Assembly (NCBI RefSeq): GCF_028867705.1
Contig: NZ_CP066171.1
Span: 1,674,001 to 1,738,000 of the forward strand
From: Thermoleophilum album
Lineage (GTDB): Bacteria; Actinomycetota; Thermoleophilia; Solirubrobacterales; Thermoleophilaceae
Direction of reading: 5' to 3'
Length of the DNA stretch: 64,000 nucleotides
Shown here: piece by piece, positions 45,052 through 53,278 of the stretch
Layout of the letters: each line of letters opens with the position of its first letter
Numbering within the stretch: position 1 is the stretch's first letter
Program-made: the position numbers and the translations under genes
Notes under the pieces: generated by a model
Database searches by the model: none
What the model was told of the DNA's origin: nothing
What the model saw: the letters and a program-made list of their open reading frames with translations, nothing else

Positions 45052-45986
45052 GCCGCTACCTCTGCCCGCCGTCGCTCGAACCAACGCAGCACCAACAGCA
45101 CGAGGAGGGCAAGCGCGAGCAGAACGGTCGCCACAGCAGCCGCTCCCGGCAGGTCGCCCGATTCGACCCGCTTGAGGATGTACACGGGTGCGACCTCGGT
45201 CTTGAATGGCACGTTGCCCGAGACGATCACCACCGAGCCGAACTCGCCCACCGCGCGCGCGAAAGCGAGCGCGGTGCCGCTCACAATCGCCGGGACGAGG
45301 AGCGGCAGGAGCACGCGACGAAAGAGCTGCGCGCGCGACGCCCCCAGCGTCAGGGCCGCTTCCTCGACCTCGCTGCCGAGCGCAGCGAGCACAGGCTGGA
45401 CCGAGCGCACGACGAACGGCAGCGTGACTAGCGCCAGCGCGGCCACCAGCGAAACGCGCGTGAAGGCGATGTCGACGCCAAGCGGCGATGCTGGACCGTA
45501 GATCGCGAGCAGCGTGAGACCAGCGACCACGGTTGGCAACGCGAACGGTAGGTCGACGATGGCGTTGACAAGGCCGCGCCCGGGGAAGTCCTGGCGCACG
45601 AGCACCCAAGCGAGGGCGGTTCCGAAGACCGCGTTGACGACGGCCGTCGCGGCTGCCGCCGCTACCGACAAAAGCAGAGCGGCGCGCGCCTGCGGTGCCG
45701 CGACGGCGTCGACGAAGGCCCCCGCCCCGCGCTCTGACGCGAGCGCCACAAGCGCCGCGATGGGAAGCAGCACCGCGATCGACAACCAGGTAACGCTGAT
45801 CCCAAAGGCCAACTGGCCGCTGCCCGGCACGCCGCTCGCGGCTCTGCGCACCGCCCAGCGAGGGCGCCGACTCAGCGGGCGCGCGCCGCGGGAACGGATC
45901 GCGCGGCGGGCCCGCTGCGCCCCGCTCGACACCCGTGGGTGTGTCGAGCTCTCTTTCACCGCAACCCGATATGGCCGCAGTCTCAC
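45048..45986 (-). CDS. cysT: Sulfate ABC transporter permease CysT
   Basis: CysT (CysU) is the second permease of the sulfate importer. The protein shows six membrane segments and the motif DLPFALPTVVAGLTLLAIYG. The EAA loop is EVEEAALTLGASRAQLFRRV, and AVGEFGSVVIVSGNVPFKTE is the typical CysT block. GTG 45986 is preceded by a GAGG site and gives 312 residues; GTG 45959 would also be possible. The N-terminal about 55 residues are rich in Arg and precede the first helix. It lies between sbp (73 bases away) and cysW (GTGA overlap). Confidence 0.92.
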   Translation of the reverse strand: MRLRPYRVAVKESSTHPRVSSGAQRARRAIRSRGARPLSRRPRWAVRRAASGVPGSGQLAFGISVTWLSIAVLLPIAALVALASERGAGAFVDAVAAPQARAALLLSVAAAAATAVVNAVFGTALAWVLVRQDFPGRGLVNAIVDLPFALPTVVAGLTLLAIYGPASPLGVDIAFTRVSLVAALALVTLPFVVRSVQPVLAALGSEVEEAALTLGASRAQLFRRVLLPLLVPAIVSGTALAFARAVGEFGSVVIVSGNVPFKTEVAPVYILKRVESGDLPGAAAVATVLLALALLVLLVLRWFERRRAEVAA

Positions 45987-46059
45987 CTTGTGCCCTCGCT
46001 CGTCTCCGTGCTCCTTGTCATGGGCACTCGCAACGCACGCTGGCTGACGAAGAAGTGCC

Positions 46060-47109
46060 TCACCGCCCAGCTTCGATGCGGGCTACGAGCCCCCGATCGG
46101 GGTCGAACAACTGCTCGTCGAGGCGTTTCCAACCGCCGAGCTCGGCGATGGTGTGGAGACGACGCGGCTGGGGGAAGCGGTTGGCGAACTGCCGCGCGAC
46201 GTCCGCGTCCTGCGGGCGGTATCCCCACTCGGCCCACACCCGCTGCGCGGCGGGCGTGAAGAGGTAGTCGAGCAGCGCCCGCGCCGCGCGCGACCGCTCG
46301 CCCGACCGCGTGAGGGCGATCGGCAGATCGATGCGCAAGGTCTCGTCGGGCACGACCAGGTCGAGCTTCTGGCCCTTGCGCCGCGCCGTGATCGCCTCCG
46401 ATTCGTAGGAGATCAGCACGTCGCCGACCCCCGAGGTGAAGGTCTGCAGCGCCTCGCGCCCGGACTTCGGCTGCACCTTGACGTGCTCGCGCAAGAGGCG
46501 CTCCAGGTAGCCGCGTCCGCGCGCCGCGTAGGCGGCGATCAGGTTCCACTTCGCCGCCCCTGACGTTTGCGTGTTAGGCGTTACCACCTCGACCCCGGGT
46601 CGCAGCAAGTCGTCCCAGCCGCGGATGCGCTTCGGATTGCCGGGGCGGACGATCAGCGCCACCACCGAGTGCGCAACGAAGCCGCCGTGGGCGCGCTTTT
46701 TCCAGTCGCGGGCGACGAGGCCGGCATCGACCAGACGTGTGACGTCGGGTTCGAGCGAGAAGTTGACGATGTCGGCTGCAAGACCACCAGCAACCGCCCG
46801 GCTTTGCTCGCCCGAGGGACCGTAGGACGTGGCTACGTCGACACCGCGTCCGGCGTCGGTGCGCCGGAAGGCGGGAACCACCTCGTCGTACACGACCTGC
46901 GGGGTCGAGAAGCCGACCAGTGACACCTTGCCGCCGTTGGCCGAGCTGCCGCCAGCGCTCTCGCCGCCGCACGCCGACACAAGAGCCACCAGGAGAGCGG
47001 CTGCCAGCAACGCCGTGAGCGGTCGCAGGGCGCGCCCGATCGCGGAGCCCAGTCCGTCCGCGCCGGTCGGTCGTGCCGCCCACTGCGCCTGCTCGGAAGT
47101 GTCCCTCAC
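46060..47109 (-). CDS. sbp: Sulfate-binding lipoprotein of the ABC transporter
   Basis: This 349-residue extracellular solute-binding protein feeds sulfate to CysTWA. It has an N-terminal region of about 30 residues, a hydrophobic segment and a lipobox LVSAC, so the mature protein is a membrane-anchored lipoprotein. The Sbp fold is recognised by FSTPQVVYDEVVPAFRRTDA and SYGPSGEQSRAVAGGLAADI. VTPNTQTSGAAKWNLIAAY and FTSGVGDVLISYESEAI, with the classic ligand loops, confirm it. GTG 47109 has an ideal AGGAGG five bases upstream. It opens the sulfate operon, and the AT-rich region behind it is the probable regulated promoter. Confidence 0.92.
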   Translation of the reverse strand: MRDTSEQAQWAARPTGADGLGSAIGRALRPLTALLAAALLVALVSACGGESAGGSSANGGKVSLVGFSTPQVVYDEVVPAFRRTDAGRGVDVATSYGPSGEQSRAVAGGLAADIVNFSLEPDVTRLVDAGLVARDWKKRAHGGFVAHSVVALIVRPGNPKRIRGWDDLLRPGVEVVTPNTQTSGAAKWNLIAAYAARGRGYLERLLREHVKVQPKSGREALQTFTSGVGDVLISYESEAITARRKGQKLDLVVPDETLRIDLPIALTRSGERSRAARALLDYLFTPAAQRVWAEWGYRPQDADVARQFANRFPQPRRLHTIAELGGWKRLDEQLFDPDRGLVARIEAGR

Positions 47110-47200
47110 ACAAACCTCCTAATCACTGTCGAGTTTTGGGATTTTTGGGTGGCCGCATAATAGCACTAAGTCAACTGGGTTTATGAAGAATCTGCCGAGC
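47110..47200 (-). promoter_or_regulatory. AT-rich promoter/operator region of the sulfate operon
   Basis: This is one of the most AT-rich stretches in the window. On the minus strand it holds a possible -10 (TATTAT at 47162-47157) with an overlapping TTGACT at 47174-47169, too close to be a normal pair. CATAA and TTATG arms (47156-47160 and 47181-47185) frame a 30-base element. Such an arrangement suggests regulator binding over the promoter. Confidence 0.5.
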
Positions 47201-47235
47201 GCCTAGCGACTAGACCCCCTCGCCCGCGCGATCGT

Positions 47236-47247
47236 GGGGGATCCCCC
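47236..47247. repeat. 12-bp palindrome after the PadR gene
   Basis: The sequence gggggatccccc lies 21 bases past the PadR stop. It could fold into a short GC stem, but no T run follows on the minus strand, so it is at best a weak transcript end for the RiPP operon. Confidence 0.35.
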
Positions 47248-47267
47248 GCGCCGCCGGTCGCGGAGGA

Positions 47268-47750
47268 TCAGCGCGAGCCGCTCGGGCCGTACAGCTCGCC
47301 GCAGATGCGCTCGACGCTCTCGCGCACCGCGCGCAGGAACGGGCGCACCTCGCCGCGCAGCCGTTCCAGCTCGGCGCGACCCGCCTCGGTAAGCGAGTAG
47401 AAGCGGCGGGTGCGCCGTTCGGGGTGCTCCCAGGTGCCGCGGATCAACCCGCGCGCCTCGAGCTGACGCAACAGCGGGTACATCGTGTTCGGGTTCACCG
47501 ACAGCACGCCCGCCGTGAGCGTCGCGATGCGCTCCATCAGCTGGTTTCCGTACGACGGGGCCTCGGCTATGAAATGCAGCACCAGCAACGGCAGGACGTC
47601 GCGCCGTACGAGTGCGCCGGTGATCGGATCCTGCTGGCGCTGGCTTGGGGACTCGCGAAGCGGCGCCGCAGCGCCCGCAGCGCTAGCTACCGCCTCCCGC
47701 GTGGCGCGTCGGACGTCCCGCCGCCGGCGTGCACCAGGCCGTGCTGCCAT
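47268..47750 (-). CDS. PadR-family transcription regulator
   Basis: The C-terminal 110 residues of this 160-residue protein are a PadR winged helix. The features are LVLHFIAEAPSYGNQLMERI, then the recognition motif VNPNTMYPLLRQLEARGLI with a wing (TWEHPERRTRRFYSLTEAGR), and a dimer helix at the end. The N-terminal 45 residues are basic and Ala-rich; ATG 47750 is the only good start. The gene overlaps the acetyltransferase by 68 bases and is the last of six overlapping genes that begin with an APH-type kinase. PadR proteins often sense toxic small molecules and control exporters or biosynthesis, so it may regulate the peptide cluster. Confidence 0.85.
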   Translation of the reverse strand: MAARPGARRRRDVRRATREAVASAAGAAAPLRESPSQRQQDPITGALVRRDVLPLLVLHFIAEAPSYGNQLMERIATLTAGVLSVNPNTMYPLLRQLEARGLIRGTWEHPERRTRRFYSLTEAGRAELERLRGEVRPFLRAVRESVERICGELYGPSGSR

Positions 47751-48393
47751 CGCCGTTCATCCTGACAGCGCGGCGCCCGTTCGCGCCCGATCTCGAGTTG
47801 TCCGCGCCCGATCCCCAACTGATCGTCGCGTACGGACGCGCCTGGCGGCTGCGTTCCCACTCTTCCCGAAGGATGCCGACGACGACGAGATCGACCCGCT
47901 CCTCGCCGATCTGCACGTGACGGCGCAGACGCCCTTCCTCGACGAAGCCGAGGCGCGCGGCAAGGGCGATCACCGCGTGGTTGTCGGCGAGCGCCCGCCC
48001 TGTGACCTTGGCCGCCGGCCGGGTGCGCATCAGGTGATCGAGAACCAGGGCGTGGGCCTCCGTGCCGTAGCCGCGCCCGCCCGGCATGTGCGGACCGAGA
48101 GTTACCTCGATCTCGTACACGTCGCGGAAGACGGGATCGGCACGCCAGTTACCGAGCCCGGCGAGGGTGCCGTCGCGCTCCTCGATCGCCCACGCGGCGA
48201 CGTCGGGATCGTGACGCGCCCACTCGATCGCCTCGGCGAGCGTGTCGGCACCCACCCCTTCCTCGGTCAAAAGGTAGAAGCGGCGGATCCGCTCGTCGCT
48301 GAACCAGCGACCGATCACCGGCAGATCGGCCCGTGTCAGCGGTCGCAAAAGCAGCCGCTCCGAAGCCGCTACGTACGTTGCGCACTCGCGCAT
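47683..48393 (-). CDS. GNAT-family N-acetyltransferase in the RiPP cluster
   Basis: This 236-residue protein has a RimJ/RimL-type GNAT domain in about residues 8-175. The motifs are LLLRPLTRADLPVIGRWF, EIEVTLGPHMPGGRGYGTEA (acetyl-CoA loop) and DNHAVIALAARLGFVEEGRL. The C-terminal about 50 residues are polar and have no conserved pattern. ATG 48393 is supported by GGAGGTGA eight bases upstream. It overlaps both the four-helix membrane gene (25 bases) and the PadR gene (68 bases). In this context it may acetylate the peptide product, for self-protection or as a tailoring step; the function could also be unrelated. Confidence 0.78.
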   Translation of the reverse strand: MRECATYVAASERLLLRPLTRADLPVIGRWFSDERIRRFYLLTEEGVGADTLAEAIEWARHDPDVAAWAIEERDGTLAGLGNWRADPVFRDVYEIEVTLGPHMPGGRGYGTEAHALVLDHLMRTRPAAKVTGRALADNHAVIALAARLGFVEEGRLRRHVQIGEERVDLVVVGILREEWERSRQARPYATISWGSGADNSRSGANGRRAVRMNGDGSTAWCTPAAGRPTRHAGGGS

Positions 48394-49511
48394 CGGCAAG
48401 TCACCTCCAGCTTCCCTTCGCGTCCAGGCGCGGACCGGTCGGCACCGCACTGCGCGACGAGCTCGTGCACGGCGGCCGCGAACGCGCGGGCGTCGGCCAC
48501 CGGCACCGCCACCGCCGTGACCGCGATCGGACGGCGCAGCGGACGCTCGAGCGGGAGCGGCCGCTGCAGCTCCAGCACGACGTCGCTGCGCCCTCCTGCA
48601 CAAAGATCGGCGCGCGTTCCGCGTGGCGTCTCGTGGAGGCGCAGGAAAGGACCGAAACCGTGCCCGGTCGGCTCGATCCGAACCGCTGCGATCGCGTCCG
48701 GGGGTACGTCGATTCGGTAGAGCGCACCGAGTCGGAGACGCACGCCCCACGGTCCCACCATGTGCGGGAACGCGCGCAGCGAGCAGGCGACACCCACGAA
48801 CCACCACAGCGCGTAGACACCGACGGCCGTTAGGGCCCAGCCGACAAAGCTTCCCGGCCCCGCCACCACGTGGACCACCACAGCCTCAACCAGCAGCGCA
48901 GGCACGAGCGCAAGTGCCAATGCGAGCTCGAAGCCCACCGCGCCGGTAGCGAACTCGAGGACGGGACCGCTCGCGCACCGCGCTTCTCCCTCGCTCGAGC
49001 GGGCGAGCCCGCCGACCCTGGCACCGCCGCTCGCAGTGCGTCGCTGCACGTGGCTGCGGGGGCGGCGCGAACCGGCGGTGCGGAGGGCAAGCGCCAAGGG
49101 CGCCGCCAGCACCCGTGCCTCCAGCAGCGCAAGCTTACGAAGCTGGGGTGGGAACGCGAGATCCTGCAATAGCTCGCCGACCGCGCGGTCGGTGGCACGG
49201 TGCGACAGCCAGAGCAGAACCGTGACCCAAGTCGCCTGGAGCGCGACGACGGCCGCGAGAACCCATAGGCCGCGCTCGGCGCGCGTGGCCCCGAGCCAGA
49301 CCGCAACGGCAGGCAGCCACCCAAGCCAGCCCCAGCGGCGTACGAACCGCACCGCGGGGTGTGCGGCAAGGCGCGCGAGGATCGCGACGATTGCGTGCGT
49401 GCTCTCCCGACCGCCCGCGTCCCCGAACGCACCGACACTTGGTAGAACGCAGGCCGAGCGCGCACTGTCGCTTCGCCCCGAAGTTGTCGGCGTGTCGTAC
49501 ACCGCCCTCAC
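48369..49511 (-). CDS. Four-helix membrane protein of unknown family in the RiPP cluster
   Basis: This 380-residue protein is not recognised. Hydrophobic stretches suggest four helices. A first pair lies at about residues 60-105 (WLGWLPAVAVWLGAT, VLAAVVALQATWVTVLLWL). A second pair lies at about 195-260 (ALALALVPALLVEAVVVHVV, ALTAVGVYALWWFVGVACS). A basic cytoplasmic segment lies between the pairs. The C-terminal 120 residues are soluble, mostly beta, and resemble no known domain to me. GTG 49511 overlaps the flavoprotein stop as GTGA, strong evidence of co-expression. It may have an export or immunity role, since no ABC transporter lies in the cluster. Confidence 0.6.
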   Translation of the reverse strand: MRAVYDTPTTSGRSDSARSACVLPSVGAFGDAGGRESTHAIVAILARLAAHPAVRFVRRWGWLGWLPAVAVWLGATRAERGLWVLAAVVALQATWVTVLLWLSHRATDRAVGELLQDLAFPPQLRKLALLEARVLAAPLALALRTAGSRRPRSHVQRRTASGGARVGGLARSSEGEARCASGPVLEFATGAVGFELALALALVPALLVEAVVVHVVAGPGSFVGWALTAVGVYALWWFVGVACSLRAFPHMVGPWGVRLRLGALYRIDVPPDAIAAVRIEPTGHGFGPFLRLHETPRGTRADLCAGGRSDVVLELQRPLPLERPLRRPIAVTAVAVPVADARAFAAAVHELVAQCGADRSAPGREGKLEVTCRCASAQRT

Positions 49512-50248
49512 CGGTAGCTGCCGCCCCCCGTGCTCTCGGTGCGCAGGCGACGGCGAGGCTTTCGCGATCGCTGCCGCCCCTTTCGCCGCAGCCCTTCCGT
49601 GGGACGGCGCCGCGGTTCGAGCTTGTGCGCACCGACACCGGTCAGCCGGGCGCGCGCGCAGGCGGTCTCGAGCGCAGCGAGCGCTGCGGGTAGATCGAGC
49701 ATCGCACCAAGACCGTCCTCCCCCGTCGCGAGCGACCGGCCCCGCGCAAGCGCCGGCACGTGGTAGCCGTCGGCGCGGAGCTGTTGGACGTTGCGCAGCA
49801 CGGCGGGCTTCCCCGACGCGCCGGGCGGCAGCGACGGGATCACGACGGTCGGACCCTCGAAGCACAGCACGACCGTGCTGACGAGGTCGTCGGCGACACC
49901 AGCTGCGAGTTTGCCGATCAGGTTGGCCGTCGCGGGCGCGACGATCAGCGCCTCGCCGAAACGCGCCAGCCGCAGGTGGGCCGGGACAGGGCCGCTGTCG
50001 TCGCCGTCGACGTACGTCCGCGCACCGCAGATCGCCGCTAGCGCTCGTGGCGACACGAGGCGCGCGGCCGAGCGCGTCAGCGCGAAGCGCAACTCGACCT
50101 CGTAGTTGGTGCACAACCACGCCGCCCAAGCCGGCATCAACGCCGCGCCGATGCCACCTCCCGAAGCGATCACGAGACGGCGCACCGGCAACGCTCGCGG
50201 CAAACGGGCGACGGCGCGCTCGCTGGTCCCCCCTACCCCTCCACCCAT
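49508..50248 (-). CDS. Flavoprotein cysteine decarboxylase (EpiD/TvaF-like HFCD family)
   Basis: This 246-residue protein belongs to the homo-oligomeric flavin Cys decarboxylase family, which includes EpiD, MrsD, TvaF and the CoaC domain. FMN-binding features include LVIASGGGIGAALMPAW. The catalytic His91 is in PVPAHLRLARFGEALIVAPA, and the Asn-containing motif PATANLIGKLAAGVADDL lies at about 105-121. The substrate clamp resembles CoaC (SGKPAVLRNVQQLRADGYHV). The last 36 residues are Arg/Lys-rich and extra. In the cluster it would oxidatively decarboxylate the precursor's C-terminal Cys to an enethiol. It overlaps its neighbours (16 bases upstream, GTGA downstream). AAGGAG precedes ATG 50248. 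It is unlikely to be CoaC because no CoaB domain is nearby. Confidence 0.82.
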   Translation of the reverse strand: MGGGVGGTSERAVARLPRALPVRRLVIASGGGIGAALMPAWAAWLCTNYEVELRFALTRSAARLVSPRALAAICGARTYVDGDDSGPVPAHLRLARFGEALIVAPATANLIGKLAAGVADDLVSTVVLCFEGPTVVIPSLPPGASGKPAVLRNVQQLRADGYHVPALARGRSLATGEDGLGAMLDLPAALAALETACARARLTGVGAHKLEPRRRPTEGLRRKGRQRSRKPRRRLRTESTGGGSYR

Positions 50249-52356
50249 TTCGCGCTCCTTCCCGCTACGAGCTCTTCCGCAAGCGCCAACTGTCCGCGCA
50301 CCAGCGCGCGGTCGAAACCGAACGCGCGCACATAGCGTGCGAGATGCGCAACGACCTTGAGAGCGGCGTACGGTGCGGCCGCAGCGACAAGCGCTGCCCG
50401 ACCGATCCCCGCAGCAGCCGCATAGGCGTCGACGAACGCGGTTGCCGCGGCGCGCGCGGCGCCACGACCGGGCTCTCGCAGGGCGCGCTCGAACTCCGCA
50501 AGCTCGCCAAGAAAGCAACCGACGTCGTACGCTGCCGGCCCGATCGCCGCACGGTGGAAACCGATCACCCGCACCGCGCCCTCGCCGCAGACGCTGTAGC
50601 CGGGCGTGAGCTCGCCGTGGACAACGGTCGCATCGCGACCGCGCCGTGCGAACGCGGCCACTGCCTCGGCGAGCCGTGCGCGCAGATCCGGGTGGTCGAG
50701 GAGCAGCAGCTCTTGTACGCCCTCGAGCTCGGCGTGGAGGGCGGCACGTCCCCCGGCACGGTCGCAGAGGCTGCGGACCTCGTCGAGGAGCCAGGGCAGG
50801 GCCAGCCTGACACGTGGCCATCGGCGCGACAGGCGCCGGCCGTTGGCGTGAAAAGCGGCCGTCCATTGCGCAATGTCCCCGGCGAGCCTTGCAGCCTCTT
50901 GATCCGAGAGTTCGCCGGCGAGAATCAGGTCGCTGAACAGCTCCCCACCGGGCAACCCAGGGAAGACGAGCGTGCCGTCGGGAGCCACCCGGGGCAGCAC
51001 GGCGAGACCTTGGTCGGGCTCGAGAGCGCTGCGACACAGTGCAACGCGCACGTCGATCTCGGCCGAATCGCTACTTCCCGAGAGATCGCGCTCGACCCAC
51101 GCCCAGCCGCTGTGCAGGCGCACCGCCATCGTCACGCACGTCACTCCCTCAACCACGCTCGCTGGATCGATCGGCTCGTCACGCCTCGCGGCACCGGTGG
51201 CGACTAGAGCCTCGACGAGAACGTCCTTCACCGCACCCCCCCCTTGCTTCGCCGACCGCCCGTGCTCGGCCATGCTCGCGAACGCTGCGGCCCGACGGCT
51301 GCTGCCGCGGGCGCGGGCGACACGCGCCACCCGCACGCCCGTCGTCACGTCGCCGACCGTGCCGCGTTCGCTCGACGGCGGCAGCGTCGCGTGTGCCAGC
51401 GCTGCCAGCTCGGCACCCAGGACGCTGGCGACGGTGGCTTCGTCGATCTGTGTTGCCTGCCCGTCGGTTACGACTGAACAAAGGGTGCGCGCGGCCACGG
51501 CCGCGACGTACGTGCCGTAGCTCTCGTCACGGCCTGCTGCGAGCGGCTCCGGCGCCACCGCGACCCCGTTTCCGAGCGGACGAGCGAGACCCGCGGCAGG
51601 TCCGCTGAAAAGCCCGGCCCGTCCCAGAGCGACCGCGAGGTCGGCAGCGCGCGGCAGATCGTCGCTTGCGACGTAAGCAACCAGCGCGTCGGCGCGGGGA
51701 TACTCGTCGGCCAGTGCGAGCAACTTGAGCTGGAAACGGATGCCTGCGGACGACAGCGCACCCCACAGCGCCAGCGCAGCGTCGTCCGCGCGATCATGTG
51801 GAACCGAGCAGTAGATGCGCCACAGCGCAGCGCTGTCGGCGACCGGCCCCGCGCGGCCCACGGCGCCGACGAAACCGGGGCGCGGCCGCTCCCGCAGCAC
51901 TGGCAACCACAGCGATAGTTCGGTCCCTCGTCGACGCGCTATATCGCGTTCGCGCACGAGCACGCGCAGGCCGCTGGCACGTCCCACCGCGACGACCGGG
52001 CGCTCGCTGCTCGCCGTAGCGTGACCGCGCCCCCCAGCGACCAGGGGCGGCTCGCCGTGGACCTCGAACCCGTCGGCGCGATAGCGGACGCTGCGGAGCG
52101 CCGCTGCGAAACGCCTGCCGACGCGCACGCGACCGCTGCCAGCCCGCCGCTCGGACCCGCACGCTCGCCGGCGCAGATGCAAGCGCTCGTAGATGAGGCC
52201 CGCGAGACGTGCCTCGTCGCCGGTGGCGAGCGTGTCCGCGAACGTCTCGACCGTGGAGTGCAGCTCACGCGCGATACGGATCGCCTCGGCAGCGAAGTCG
52301 ACCCGTGGGTCGCGCACGCCCTGTCGTACGCTTGCATCTCGCAGACGCGCGCTCAT
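50233..52356 (-). CDS. HopA1-domain protein fused to a degenerate APH-type domain
   Basis: This 707-residue protein appears to be a fusion. Residues about 150-295 match the HopA1 effector-like domain found in thioamitide TvaD and class V lanthipeptide LanY proteins. They show LWRIYCSVPHDRADDAALAL, AGIRFQLKLLALADEYPRAD, and later GLARPLGNGVAVAPEP with a DESYG end. Residues about 380-700 resemble an aminoglycoside phosphotransferase, but the kinase residues are altered. HGDxxxxN reads HGELTPGYS (580-588) and the IDWE metal motif reads IGFH, so it is probably inactive as a kinase. In related systems the HopA1 protein eliminates phosphate and forms the ring. ATG 52356 overlaps the APH stop (ATGA). 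The fused pseudokinase may bring in the substrate. Confidence 0.8.
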   Translation of the reverse strand: MSARLRDASVRQGVRDPRVDFAAEAIRIARELHSTVETFADTLATGDEARLAGLIYERLHLRRRACGSERRAGSGRVRVGRRFAAALRSVRYRADGFEVHGEPPLVAGGRGHATASSERPVVAVGRASGLRVLVRERDIARRRGTELSLWLPVLRERPRPGFVGAVGRAGPVADSAALWRIYCSVPHDRADDAALALWGALSSAGIRFQLKLLALADEYPRADALVAYVASDDLPRAADLAVALGRAGLFSGPAAGLARPLGNGVAVAPEPLAAGRDESYGTYVAAVAARTLCSVVTDGQATQIDEATVASVLGAELAALAHATLPPSSERGTVGDVTTGVRVARVARARGSSRRAAAFASMAEHGRSAKQGGGAVKDVLVEALVATGAARRDEPIDPASVVEGVTCVTMAVRLHSGWAWVERDLSGSSDSAEIDVRVALCRSALEPDQGLAVLPRVAPDGTLVFPGLPGGELFSDLILAGELSDQEAARLAGDIAQWTAAFHANGRRLSRRWPRVRLALPWLLDEVRSLCDRAGGRAALHAELEGVQELLLLDHPDLRARLAEAVAAFARRGRDATVVHGELTPGYSVCGEGAVRVIGFHRAAIGPAAYDVGCFLGELAEFERALREPGRGAARAAATAFVDAYAAAAGIGRAALVAAAAPYAALKVVAHLARYVRAFGFDRALVRGQLALAEELVAGRSAKWVEG

Positions 52357-53252
52357 GGCACCACTGCCGCGCTCGTGTCGGCGAACAGGACTTGCGCTCC
52401 GCGTTCAGGATCGACGAGGAGTGTGCGCCCGGCGCGCGCCACGAGCGCGGCGACGAAACCGGCGCGGCGGTGGCTGTCACAAGCGACAGCGAGCGCCCGC
52501 ACGAGCAGCGCCGCGCCGAGCATGCGCACGTCGTCAAGCGTACGCTGGGGGCGCCCGTAGCCGTGGCGAAACGCACGCGCTGCGGCGAGGACGCGCGCTC
52601 GTGTCGGTTCGCCGCGGCCGAGCCACGTCTCGGCCTCTTCGCCCGGTCGCGGTTCGACAGTGGCGATCCAGCGTGCGACGAGATCGGCCTCGACCGTCGC
52701 GAGGTCGACGGCGGGATCTCCTGCCCCGGCTAGCTCCCAGTCCACGATCGCGACCGCAGGGCGGGAACGGCCGCGACCGCCTGCAACCACGATGACGTTA
52801 TCGAGCGTGAGGTCGCCGTGGACGAGGGCCCTCGCCGAGGCGCCGCGTGCGGCGAGCGCTTCGAGGCCGGAGAGCAGCTCCCTGTCGCGGTGCCACTCGG
52901 CGAGCATCTCCACCGCCAGATCGCCTAGCGAGGCGAGACACTCGACGGTCGGTGCAGCGAGCTCGGCCGGGTGTTGGGCGGCGGTCTCGCGGCGCGGCGC
53001 ACGCAACGCATGGACGCGCGCAAGAGCGCCACCGAGTGCGGCGAAGGCGGCGAGCAGCTCGGCACCAGCGCCGTCACCAGCGGAACGCCAGAGCGCGTCG
53101 AGCGTGGGGCCACGTAGGCGGCGCAAAGAGATCGTGCCCGATCGCGCATCGACTGCCGAGACAGGCGGGCCCGCGCCCGCTCGCGCCGCGAGGGCGGCGA
53201 GCCGCGCCTCCGCACGAAAGCGCGTCGAGCCGGTCTTGCGCCACACCGACAT
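52353..53252 (-). CDS. APH-type phosphotransferase, probable precursor Ser/Thr kinase
   Basis: This 299-residue protein is an aminoglycoside phosphotransferase-fold kinase. The catalytic loop is LVHGDLTLDNVIVV (His145, Asp147, Asn152) and the metal motif is AIVDWELAGAGDPAVDLA (Asp171). The N-lobe starts VWRKTGSTRFRAEARLAALA. Unlike the next protein, the active site is intact. In TvaC/LxmK-type systems such kinases phosphorylate Ser or Thr of the precursor before elimination. ATG 53252 was chosen because the region upstream contains a terminator-like hairpin; GTG 53342 would place the hairpin inside the gene. It overlaps the HopA1-APH gene by ATGA. Confidence 0.8.
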   Translation of the reverse strand: MSVWRKTGSTRFRAEARLAALAARAGAGPPVSAVDARSGTISLRRLRGPTLDALWRSAGDGAGAELLAAFAALGGALARVHALRAPRRETAAQHPAELAAPTVECLASLGDLAVEMLAEWHRDRELLSGLEALAARGASARALVHGDLTLDNVIVVAGGRGRSRPAVAIVDWELAGAGDPAVDLATVEADLVARWIATVEPRPGEEAETWLGRGEPTRARVLAAARAFRHGYGRPQRTLDDVRMLGAALLVRALAVACDSHRRAGFVAALVARAGRTLLVDPERGAQVLFADTSAAVVP

Positions 53253-53278
53253 CGGCCGGGGTGAGCACGGAAAAGCGC

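Noticed and set aside
49508..50248. CoaBC (CoA synthesis) as identity of the flavoprotein
   Set aside because: There is no CoaB domain, the tail is different, and the gene is embedded in the RiPP genes.
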